DNA of 64,000 nt, taken from assembly GCA_013368315.1 (NCBI GenBank), contig JAACJM010000317.1, positions 20,727-84,726 on the forward strand, in the 5' to 3' direction. Of this stretch, positions 10,195 to 18,845 are shown piece by piece. Position 1 is the first letter of the stretch. Every line of letters starts with the position of its first letter. The stretch is from Tetrapyrgos nigripes (Eukaryota > Basidiomycota > Agaricomycetes > Agaricales > Campanellaceae). The translations under genes and the position numbers were made by a program. A model generated the notes under the pieces. It was not told the DNA's origin, did not search any database, and worked only from the letters and a program-made list of their open reading frames with translations.

Positions 10195-13100
10195 TTAATT
10201 ATAAAACTGAAGTCCTAATTGTTTCCTGAACTTCCCAAACTTTACTCGATCAAGAGCTTTAGTAAGTAGATCTGCAGGGTTATTACTTCCTTCAATGAAG
10301 AATAACTTGACTGTCTCGTCGATGACTTTTTCTCGAACAAAATGATATCGAATATCAATGTGTTTCGTTCGCTTATCCGTGACAGGGTTTGATGCAATGA
10401 ATATTGATCCCTGATTGTCACCGTAAATTGGAATAGCGTGAAGAGGATATTCGATTTCACTGAGAAGAGTCTTGAACCAGCAGACTTGTCGACTGCAATC
10501 ACTAAGTGCCATGTATTCAGCTTCAGTTGAAGATAGAGCAACTGTCTTTTGTTGTCTAGACGTCCAGCTAAATGGTGCTTGGGCTAATTGTAAAAAGAAG
10601 CCAGTTTGAGATTTACGAGTTCCAGGATCTGATCCCCAATCAGAGTCTGTATAGGCTGATAAGCCTTCTCCCCCTCGACCGTTGTACACAAGAGCATATT
10701 TTCTAGTGCCAACGAGATAACGGCAAATGTCTTTCGCCTTATTGTAGTGTTCTTGTGAGGGGTTTGCAGCAAATTGCGCAAGTTTTGTGACAGCAAAGGA
10801 AATATCAGGACGTGTTCCTAACATTAAGTAGAGTAAGGATCCGATTATTTCCTGATAACTTTGACGAAGAGTATAATTGACAGGAGTGTCATTTGTAAGA
10901 GGAAGAGGGTGATAATTGCCAGGTAATGGGATAGCAGAAGCTTTCGCGTTTTGCATTCCATAAGTTTCTAGGATTTTATCCAGATAAGCGCACTGGTCTA
11001 AAGAGATCTTGCTGCCTTTCCTGGTAATTCTCATCCTAAGGAATTCTTTGGCATCGCCTAGATCCCTACATTCCCATCTCTTCATAAAGTCTCCTTTGAG
11101 TCGTAAGACTAAGGTTTTGTTAGCTCCACAGAATAGAGCGTCATCCACATAGACTACAGCAATAACGATAGAATTTTCAATAAGATTATTGTTAGCGTCA
11201 TAGCGTTTGTGAATGAAGATTCCGGCGTCGGAAATGATTCGTTTAAAACCGAGTTCCGCCATGGACTTATCAAGACTTTTCCACCACGCAAGTCCTGCTT
11301 GTTTGAGTCCGTAAAGAGCACGAAGAAGCCGGACAACTTTATGCTCTTGTCCTTTTACTTTAAAGGCTTCCGGTTGTTCCATATAGATTTCTTCATCGAG
11401 TAAGCCATATAAATAGGCTGATCGGACATCGACACCGGACACGTGCCAGCCCTTAAGTGCAGCTAAAGCGAAGATTAAGCGCACAGTCTCGAATCGAACA
11501 ACAGGCGAATATATTTGATCAAAGTCTATGCCTTCGACCTGTGAAAAACCTTTTGCAACGAGTCTTGCCTTTTTATGACCATCAGTTTTGATGTCGAAGA
11601 CCCATCGGTTTTTGATAACTTTCCTATCTTTAGGTCTTTCGACCAATTCATAGGTGTCGCGCTTGCGAAGAGCCTCTAGTTCTTCGCGGCAAGCGACTTT
11701 CCATTCCTCTTGCTCAGCTATAGGTAAGCGAGCAATATCTTTGAATGTCCATTCGCGAATATTACGAACATTCGGTTGATTCCCATCATTCTTCGAAGTA
11801 ACTTTCTGAATAAGCAAGTGGGAATCGATTTCTCCAGGAGCAATTGCCTGCATAAGCAAGAAATTTATAGATACTCCCCCTTCACGGCATGGTTCTGCCA
11901 TTTCTTCTGATTCAGGGCGTGCAGAGTCATCACTCTCGGCTTGCTGCTCCCCCTGGGGTGCGCTTCCGGATGCAGAACTAGGTCCGGGAACCTGTTGCTC
12001 TGCAGCTTGTTGACGTCGGTTTTCTCTCCGAGCGTCTCTCTCTGCTTTAGCTTTTGCTTCCGCTCTTTTATCAGCTGCGATTTGAGGTTCAAGATCGCGT
12101 TCAACTTCTACAGGGTGTTTATCCCCATATCGTTTGGGTACAGTACCAGTGCGCTCGCTTCGACGCGTTGGTTCTGTTGGCTGCCGTCTTTGTCTAGGAG
12201 CTCTGGGCTTTCGAGGTGCCTGAGGAGGTGGTGTCTCCACTGGCGGTGGTGTTACCGTTCTTCTAGGCTCAGAGTCACTATCCGGGGACGAAGGCGGTGG
12301 ATCCTGTTCAGGTTCGTCGTCACGAAGTTGATCAGGTCTCCTTGTTGAAGGGATGCGAGGAGGACGATGATGAAAATCTTCATCATCATCGTCAGGGATT
12401 GGTTGTGGTAGAGGAATGTCATCGTCGTGCGATGACTCGATAGGTAGTTGTTTTGAATTACGAGATTGAGTTTTACATCGAGGAAAGAAGTCTTCCTCAA
12501 ACACGGCTTGCGGGGATGTAAATTCCGCATTGTTTGTACGCATGAAAAGATTTCCACGTTCTCCTGGTGCTACACCAAGATACGTCATGAGTTCTGACTT
12601 GGAAGCAAGTTTGTTTTTTCGAGTTTCCTCGGGTTTAAAGACGTAAGCTCCACACCCAAAAACTCGTAGATGATCAATACGCGGTTTTTCTTTTTCAAGC
12701 ATTTCAAATGGAGTTATCCATTTGTGTCGTCGTAAGGGAGTATGTCGATAGACATACAATCCATGACGGACAGCATATTCCCACCAGGATTCAGGTAGAC
12801 ATGCTAACTTCATCATTGCCAATGCCTTATCCATTAGCGTGCGTATAAAGCGTTCCGCTCTGCCATTCTGTTGATGAATGTATGGTGCACTGTTAAGGAT
12901 TTTAACACCTTTCTCGAGTAATATTTCTCGGTAGGTGCCTTTGATGAATTCACCACCCATATCAGACATCCACTGTTCGACTTTCGTCTTATATTGAGTT
13001 TCTACCATCGCAAGGAACTGGCGAGTGGCAGTCAGTGGTTGTTTTTTGTCTTTAAGAAAACGTATCCAAGCGTCTGAAGTGTAATCATCAAAGAAGACGA

Positions 13101-16100
13101 TTATATACTTGTACTTGTGGTAGGATATCGTGGGGTATTCATGTAAATCCGTATGGATAATTTGGAAAGGACGAGTAGCACGTCGTTCATTTGGAGGGTA
13201 AGCCTGTCTGGGAGTTTTGCCTTCAAGACAGCCTTTGCACAATGGAAGTTCCTTTGGAATAATGAATTCAGGAGTGCCAAGGGTGTGTTGTCGAACATGT
13301 TTTAGAACATCACGAGAGGGATGCCCTATACGACGATGTAAAGTCTCATAGTTGATAAGATAAACCAAAAGATTGGCTTTAGAAGCGACAATTTTCGATT
13401 TGTGTGGAAGATAGTATAGCGTTTCTTCCGGTATACGCTTTGAGAAAGTCAAGAATGTTGTATTTCTCGAAATGGTGATATGATCGGAGTTACCGCGCAT
13501 AAACATGTTGTCATTTAAGAATTGACCAACAGATAAGAGTCGTTGATTTAGATCGGGAATATAATAGACCGGATATAATTTCATAACTCTTTTACGTTGA
13601 GAGATCAGGACTGTTCCAGATGCACGAATCTTCGTGAATCCATTGGCAGTTTTCACTGGAATTGGTTTTATATAACTCAATTCAACAAAGTCATTGATGT
13701 CGAACGTAAAATGCGCTGATGCTCCAGAATCAAGTAACCATCCATCACTGAAGTGGATTTTGACAGTATCAGATCTCTTTTTCTTACACTTCTGGCATAG
13801 TGAGAACAGAGTGCCACAGGCACATAAATATTTATTGTTGCCGCCAGGGCTAGTGTACAGATTATTATAAATAAAAGGGGTCGTTAAACCCAGAGGAGCG
13901 GTATGTAATAAATATATACATGAAGAACCTGCTTCCAAATTACGAGCTGCTGGGAAAAGCGCATCAGTACTTTTATTCATAAGATCTGAATTGAGATCTG
14001 ACCTGAGATAACCGTTGTCCAAGCCGGAGGGTTCGGAGTCTAAGGACCATCCATAATTATTTGCGGCATTGACGGTAACCATGACAGGGGTAGAAGGTCG
14101 TGGACTTGGAATTCCGAACGATGCGGTGTCCTCTACGGGTGACGTAGGTAGACTCACCCTGCCGATCGATGGCGGTGTCGACATGTACTCGAGGTCGCTG
14201 GTTTCGGATAGGCTCGGAGACACGCTCCGGAGTTCTGGCATTGAACTTGGAGTTGGAGCCCTGGAGGGTAGTTCCATCCCTCCTAGTCCGATTGTTGCGT
14301 CTCGCTGCCAGTCGATTAGCTCGTCGTACCTTCCATCCTCGTTTTGAAGATGAGGAGTCAGCCATTCCCATCCCGTCGAAGTCGTGCCAGGTGTTGGGCT
14401 TGCAACACGGCTGGATGGCAAGGATTGAGTGGTCATGCCATTGGGAGGTGCATGCTGTGAGCCACTTGGCATTTCGCTGCGGACTGCAGCAAGTCGTTGG
14501 ACAAGAGAAAGAGTGCCACTCGTTCCCGTTGGGGCAACGGTGTTCAGCGCTGTTCTGAGAGGTTCCCCATAAATGTGTAGGGAATCCTCGGGATTCTGGA
14601 ACCTCTCCCCAAGGTGCATTGCGCACTCCATCATCTCGGCAGCAGGATCCGCGGCAAGACGGTCAATAAGTGGAACAGGTGTCCGGATGTCCTGAGAAAC
14701 CTTTACACCTGACTCCGTCGTTGTGGAGCCAAACACACTTCCGAGTTCCGAAGTGTTCACCAGAGTGTCCTCGTTCCAGCTGGCATCTTCTCCTTGAGCG
14801 CATGCCATATCGGCATCTGAACCGGTCTGAATTTCGGGATATTCACCGTTCCAACCGTTCCAGTTGCCAGCATCACCCCAACCATCAGTAGATGATTGAA
14901 GGTTGTTCCAATAGATGCGTTCCGTGAGAGTGCGTTTAGAACGGGGAGCAGGGGTAAGTGGAGTGAAGGAAGGATCGGAATGAGACATGACGACATCTTC
15001 AAGAGTAGCAACAGTCTCACCAGATGGTCTAGCGCCAATATCGCGTGCAAGGTTGATAGCTCTTTTGGTACCTGTGAAGAAGGCGTCAAAAGGCTTTTCC
15101 GTTTCCATGAAGAATGGCTTATGGGTATCAACAGCAGCGGGCGTGTCGACGACAGTGACTGTGTGCATCATGGGAGACATATCACCATGAGCAAGATGTG
15201 CTTGGCCTTGTCTCTTGGCCTGTTCAGACTTTCCAGCTCGACCTCCTCGACGGAATTGAGCTTTTCCTTTGCCTTTTCCCTTGCCTTTTCCCTTGTTATT
15301 CCCATTAGAGCCGCTGGCTCCGTTAGCGCCGCTGCTGCTGCCACTAGGGCGCTGCTGCTGCTGCTGTTGGAAACTAGGGTTACCGTCCTTTCGCTTGACA
15401 GCTGAAAGACGGTTGGCATGGGCTTTCCCAGAAGGCCCCTTAAATGCTCCCTGGCGAGATTCCCAGATATTGACAATCTCAGACTGCAATACATCGAGAT
15501 TTGCGGTGTCGACCTCCTCAATAGTGTATTGAGTATACTGATTGATAAGATACTCATATCTGGGAGGAAGTTTGGAAATGATGAACATGACAATGAGGAA
15601 GTTGGCGACTTTCGTAATGGAAGTGGCTGAGGTGCCATCAGTGGGGATACCATAGGCACTGACCCTATCGAAGTGCATGCGAATTAGTTCGATCGCAGCG
15701 CTAGGATTGGCGTCGTTGGGAATAGTGATGGAGGTAGCACGTTTGAAATCCGTGTAGATTGCGGAAACACCAGGTTTCCCATAGGCCTTCTTGAGAAAGA
15801 CCCAAATTTCCTTGGCGGTAGTCATTCCAAGCGTTTTCTGACGAACGGGAGGAGAGAGACGAAGTTTGATAGACCCCATGGCCTTATCGTTCTTCTCATC
15901 CCAGTCAGCCTGTTTCTTTTGAGCCGCCGTGATGGCCTCAGCTTGAGTCGCCATGTCTTCTTCAGTCAGAGGGGAGACGAGACTCACTTCGGCATCATCA
16001 GGGCGGTCAGTGCTAAGGACAGAACTAAGTCCAGTAGCCTGCAACCAGGAGATAAGGATGTCAGCCCAGATGTTGAAATCAACACCGGCGAAGACGGGGA

Positions 16101-16128
16101 CAGTAGTCATCAGGACGTTGGAGGACAT
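10195..16128 (-). CDS. Copia gag-pol polyprotein, 1977 aa
   Basis: A single open frame encodes the whole copia polyprotein, with no frameshift between Gag and Pol. Domains in order: a UBN2-like Gag (about 1-230); a Gln/Ser/Gly run with a KGKGKGKGKGK basic stretch (about 250-310); a long Ser/Thr/Pro-rich linker (about 330-790) with no CCHC knuckle; a CxC-x6-CxxC motif directly before the aspartic protease DSGASAHFT; GAG-pre-integrase LHRRIGHPS; integrase with TDLHEYP, SDMGGEF and NGRAERFIRTL; an acidic/Pro-rich linker; reverse transcriptase with YVDDALFCG; and RNase H with YTDSDWGSDPGTRKS and SSTEAEYMAL. All catalytic residues I can place are present. Antisense frames across 11.2-15.6 kb are shadows. 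Confidence 0.95.
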   Translation of the reverse strand: MSSNVLMTTVPVFAGVDFNIWADILISWLQATGLSSVLSTDRPDDAEVSLVSPLTEEDMATQAEAITAAQKKQADWDEKNDKAMGSIKLRLSPPVRQKTLGMTTAKEIWVFLKKAYGKPGVSAIYTDFKRATSITIPNDANPSAAIELIRMHFDRVSAYGIPTDGTSATSITKVANFLIVMFIISKLPPRYEYLINQYTQYTIEEVDTANLDVLQSEIVNIWESRQGAFKGPSGKAHANRLSAVKRKDGNPSFQQQQQQRPSGSSSGANGASGSNGNNKGKGKGKGKGKAQFRRGGRAGKSEQAKRQGQAHLAHGDMSPMMHTVTVVDTPAAVDTHKPFFMETEKPFDAFFTGTKRAINLARDIGARPSGETVATLEDVVMSHSDPSFTPLTPAPRSKRTLTERIYWNNLQSSTDGWGDAGNWNGWNGEYPEIQTGSDADMACAQGEDASWNEDTLVNTSELGSVFGSTTTESGVKVSQDIRTPVPLIDRLAADPAAEMMECAMHLGERFQNPEDSLHIYGEPLRTALNTVAPTGTSGTLSLVQRLAAVRSEMPSGSQHAPPNGMTTQSLPSSRVASPTPGTTSTGWEWLTPHLQNEDGRYDELIDWQRDATIGLGGMELPSRAPTPSSMPELRSVSPSLSETSDLEYMSTPPSIGRVSLPTSPVEDTASFGIPSPRPSTPVMVTVNAANNYGWSLDSEPSGLDNGYLRSDLNSDLMNKSTDALFPAARNLEAGSSCIYLLHTAPLGLTTPFIYNNLYTSPGGNNKYLCACGTLFSLCQKCKKKRSDTVKIHFSDGWLLDSGASAHFTFDINDFVELSYIKPIPVKTANGFTKIRASGTVLISQRKRVMKLYPVYYIPDLNQRLLSVGQFLNDNMFMRGNSDHITISRNTTFLTFSKRIPEETLYYLPHKSKIVASKANLLVYLINYETLHRRIGHPSRDVLKHVRQHTLGTPEFIIPKELPLCKGCLEGKTPRQAYPPNERRATRPFQIIHTDLHEYPTISYHKYKYIIVFFDDYTSDAWIRFLKDKKQPLTATRQFLAMVETQYKTKVEQWMSDMGGEFIKGTYREILLEKGVKILNSAPYIHQQNGRAERFIRTLMDKALAMMKLACLPESWWEYAVRHGLYVYRHTPLRRHKWITPFEMLEKEKPRIDHLRVFGCGAYVFKPEETRKNKLASKSELMTYLGVAPGERGNLFMRTNNAEFTSPQAVFEEDFFPRCKTQSRNSKQLPIESSHDDDIPLPQPIPDDDDEDFHHRPPRIPSTRRPDQLRDDEPEQDPPPSSPDSDSEPRRTVTPPPVETPPPQAPRKPRAPRQRRQPTEPTRRSERTGTVPKRYGDKHPVEVERDLEPQIAADKRAEAKAKAERDARRENRRQQAAEQQVPGPSSASGSAPQGEQQAESDDSARPESEEMAEPCREGGVSINFLLMQAIAPGEIDSHLLIQKVTSKNDGNQPNVRNIREWTFKDIARLPIAEQEEWKVACREELEALRKRDTYELVERPKDRKVIKNRWVFDIKTDGHKKARLVAKGFSQVEGIDFDQIYSPVVRFETVRLIFALAALKGWHVSGVDVRSAYLYGLLDEEIYMEQPEAFKVKGQEHKVVRLLRALYGLKQAGLAWWKSLDKSMAELGFKRIISDAGIFIHKRYDANNNLIENSIVIAVVYVDDALFCGANKTLVLRLKGDFMKRWECRDLGDAKEFLRMRITRKGSKISLDQCAYLDKILETYGMQNAKASAIPLPGNYHPLPLTNDTPVNYTLRQSYQEIIGSLLYLMLGTRPDISFAVTKLAQFAANPSQEHYNKAKDICRYLVGTRKYALVYNGRGGEGLSAYTDSDWGSDPGTRKSQTGFFLQLAQAPFSWTSRQQKTVALSSTEAEYMALSDCSRQVCWFKTLLSEIEYPLHAIPIYGDNQGSIFIASNPVTDKRTKHIDIRYHFVREKVIDETVKLFFIEGSNNPADLLTKALDRVKFGKFRKQLGLQFYN

Positions 16129-16429
16129 CTTTGATTATATCTGGAGAAGTCAACTGTCAGCATTTATCCATATGCAAAAGAAGGCAGCATTAAATGCGCC
16201 ATGCGAAAGTGAAGAGAGGCAGCGATGAACGCGCCATGACAGTGACTGCTCCCCTAGATTGTCAACAACTGCAGCTGGACATAGGTCCTGCGCTGTTGGA
16301 CATATCGTCAAGCCATGAAAGGCGACGCAGGCTGCCACAAGGGCGCCACAGGCAGCCATGAAGGCGCCATCCAGGTAGTATGCGAAGTCTATGGTTTGCA
16401 GCCATTGAAGGCGCTCCCAAGGGCCTTCG

Positions 16430-16441
16430 GGGCCCATAACC
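16430..16441 (-). other. Primer-binding site, half-tRNA-iMet type
   Basis: Immediately after the 5' LTR the element reads GGTTATGGGCCC. This is complementary to the anticodon stem-loop of eukaryotic initiator tRNA-Met (GGGCCCAUAACC with CAU anticodon). Such a site fits priming by a tRNA fragment cut in the anticodon loop, as known for Drosophila copia. Use of the tRNA in this fungus is inferred. Confidence 0.75.
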
Positions 16442-16810
16442 TGTTAAGCAGGCATGGTACGGCTCGTACACTACTAAACGCAGTGGCAACTACGCTACTT
16501 ACCTGGAGATAAGAGTTAGCTTGTAAGGCTAGTTAGAGGCTTGTAGAGCGATGTGGGTTAAGTGTAAAAACTTGTTATTTGGAGGACTTTCTACGAGTCC
16601 TTATATACCTTTTAGGAGGTACAAATACATGTAAACTAATACTAGTGTAACAATAAGATTCTATTGTACTGGATAGAACAATGCTGGTTTCGTACACTAT
16701 TGTAGTACTACACTTTATTGTCTATATAATCTTATTGTTCTATATATAACTACTACTATTGTTCTACATAGAATACGTTGATGGCTGCAATTGAATGCGC
16801 CAATTCAACA
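16442..16810 (-). repeat. 5' LTR of copia element 1
   Basis: 369 bp, matching 9721-10089 base for base by eye. It carries the element promoter and is followed on the right by the second TTTCA target copy. Confidence 0.95.
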
Positions 16811-17021
16811 TTTCACTCCCATAAGCTTATTTCACACAAAATCCGGTCGTCGGAAAAATCTGTTAGTAACTAGTTATAACATGTTATAACATATTATACC
16901 TGTTACTTATTAGTTATCTCGAGAATTGTAACAAGTAATTAACAGGTTGGAGCCCTAAGGTATGCCAATCAGTGCTAGTGTCGCTCAAGTCTGACGGGTA
17001 CGACTATGTCCAGTAGATCCC

Positions 17022-18702
17022 ATGGCCAACGCACCCATTCATACACTCCCAACCAAAATCTTGACTGAGATCTTCTGTCGCACGGCACACTAGCTATCAC
17101 TATGACACCCTGCCGGGCAAGGGCTTCAACCTTAGTTTCATAACATGTGACGAGGAAATTGCACTTGTGGACGCGCCAACCCTGTATATATCCCAAACCT
17201 GCAGGCTCTGGAGAACCATAACCGAATCGAATCTTCCTCTGTGGTCCCGATTTTACATCGGCCTCAACAGCGATAACGATGGGTTCATCGGGTTCGTGAA
17301 ACTCCACCTCGCTCGTTCCTCACCTGCTCTCATTTCTGTCCAGTTCAGCACCATCAATCCGGACCACGATCCAGACTGTGAGAGCTCCTTCAAAAGTTGG
17401 AGAAAAAGCAGAACGGGCTGTTTGATCCTTCAGGCCTTCGTGAAGAAACGTCGCCGTTGGAGAATGATTGACTTCTCTGGCACGAGCTTCGAGATGTTTG
17501 GCTACGACGTCATGGACTATTTGAGTCCACCCGTGGATTACGAACATCTCGAAGAACTCGGAGTACCATGCGAATCCCTGTGGTTTGCGAGGCAACATGC
17601 GGACAACTTCTGCAGCATGCTGGGGCGTACCCCGGTATTGCGCACACTACGCATTAATGATCAACTACTGCCACGTCTGGTGGACAAGTTGAAGCTCTGT
17701 TGTCACTCTGTCATCACCATCAAGGTACCGAAAGACTTTATGTTGTGCTGACCTCTGGATCAACAACTCCTTTCTTGCCCCAATCTCCAAAACCTCTATA
17801 TTACATCCCTCTTCTTTTTCGGTCACATTTCCCAAAGTCCCGTATGGTGTCACCCTAGTGAATCTTCACAAGCTTGTCGTCGAAAGTGACTCAGACCCCA
17901 CTGACTGAAACGCGCTAAACGTCCGTGGCATCTCGAAACTACTCCAAGCTCTCAGAGCTCCTTTACTCTCCACGCTGGTTTTGCACGGCAAAAATCGACA
18001 CGCCAAACAACAATCCGCATGCTTTCCCAGCATCAGGGATTTCTCCGCTCCTCCCAGTGTCAGCTTCAGCGTTTGCAGCTCAAAGAAGATTTTCTCAATA
18101 CCTCCCGTCTCTTGAAACTCCTGGAACAAACACCTACTCTGGAGCACCTTAATATTGATGGTGGGCATGGGCAACATGGGATATTTCAGGCTCTGACTGT
18201 CAAAGAGGGGTCTGAGCTCGACGCGTCACCAAAGGGTCGGAGCAAAAGGGTCCTGGTACCCCGGTTGACGCAACTTGACACGACAATCATCCTTTGTCCC
18301 AGAAACCAGAGGCAGCTCGAGAAGGAGCTGGCTGCTCAAAGGGTAGAAGGGCCAAGTGATAGAGGAGATGGCAGCAAGGCAGACGAGATTTATAGTATGG
18401 TGCAGTCTAGGAGACAGAAGCATGGTCAAATTGGAGATGAAGATGTTGCTTGTATGCGCTTCTTCAGGCTTTCTGTCCAGCATTACGGGCCCAATGTAGA
18501 TACTGGGAGATGGATCAATCGGTTCCGCTCGAGTACGGTGCCTCGACTTCGAAATCTGACGAAGGATGGTTTGCAGTTGGAGTTGGAGATCAATACCATG
18601 ACCAAGCGTCAACAGGTCCGATGGCACTTTGACTGGAAGGACGAGAGTAGCAGTGACGAGGATAGTGAGGGCCAAACTAATGATGAGGATGATGAGGATT
18701 AA
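17022..18702 (+). pseudogene. Decayed F-box gene copy 2
   Basis: The ATG at 17022 gives MANAPIHTLPTKILTEIFCRTAH and then a TAG within the F-box region. Similarity resumes with VDAPTLYISQTCRLWRTITES, LHLARSSPALISVQF, RRRWRMIDFSGTSFEMFG and VLRTLRIND, followed by a stop near 17750. A frame change follows at about 18000-18050, and the C-terminal part LQRLQLKEDFLNTSRLLKLL, VPRLTQLDTTI and VPRLRNLTKDGLQLELEI ends in the acidic tail DEDSEGQTNDEDDED, stop at 18700-18702. It belongs to the same family as copy 1 and the 39-50 kb array but is more divergent from the array copies than they are from each other. Confidence 0.75.
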
Positions 18703-18845
18703 ACCTGTTTCTTCGTGGTACAGCCAATATATGTCCATGTACTACTTAGTACTGTGTGCGTCGAACCGTACGTCTACAAACAAAAATTCTAAGAAATTCC
18801 TCCCAACAACGCCGATGGTACCAATCCTGATAAGCAGTCTCTGGA

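Larger units (their letters stand above)
9721..16810 (-). mobile_element. Full-length Ty1/copia LTR retrotransposon
   Basis: A 7090 bp element lies between 369 bp LTRs that begin TGTT and end AACA on the plus strand. A perfect 5 bp target duplication TTTCA (9716-9720 and 16811-16815) flanks it. It is oriented on the minus strand, with the 5' LTR at 16442-16810, primer-binding site at 16430-16441, one long gag-pol frame at 16128-10195, polypurine tract at 10090-10097 and 3' LTR at 9721-10089. LTRs identical by eye, an open gag-pol frame and intact catalytic motifs point to a very recent, possibly still mobile copy. The leader 16129-16429 is non-coding. Confidence 0.95.
8914..16873 (+). pseudogene. 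hAT transposase C-terminal remnant, interrupted
   Basis: Pieces read DEYQQAKALFEHVYESYSQ (about 9166-9225), an acidic Ser-rich linker, LQWWK, and after a short intron FPIISCIACDFLAIPGTS and VEQLFSESRHLCSD, ending WLKDGFFEFH. WW..FP..S.IA.D.LAIPGTSVS.E.LFS is the hAT C-terminal dimerisation signature. The copia element enters after the Phe-His codon region at 9720. With the copia element and one TTTCA copy removed, the frame continues from 16811 as SHKLISHKIRSSEKSVSN to a TAG at 16871-16873, so the insertion truncated a reading frame. The N-terminal BED/catalytic region is absent. Confidence 0.75.
8449..16957 (+). mobile_element. hAT transposon split by a copia element
   Basis: Terminal inverted repeat TAGGGCTCCAACC at 8449-8461 is matched by its complement at 16945-16957. 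The flanks carry a perfect 8 bp target duplication AGGTATGC (8441-8448 and 16958-16965), the size typical of hAT elements. Both ends have subterminal TAACxxGTTA-type words (8465-8570 and 16860-16945). Removing the copia insertion leaves about 1.4 kb, which encodes only the C-terminal hAT dimerisation region. It is therefore a deleted, probably non-autonomous copy. Confidence 0.88.

Noticed and set aside
11209..15630. Many plus- and minus-strand open frames of 60-190 codons across the copia region
   Set aside because: They are out-of-frame shadows of the 1977-codon gag-pol and have no own motifs.
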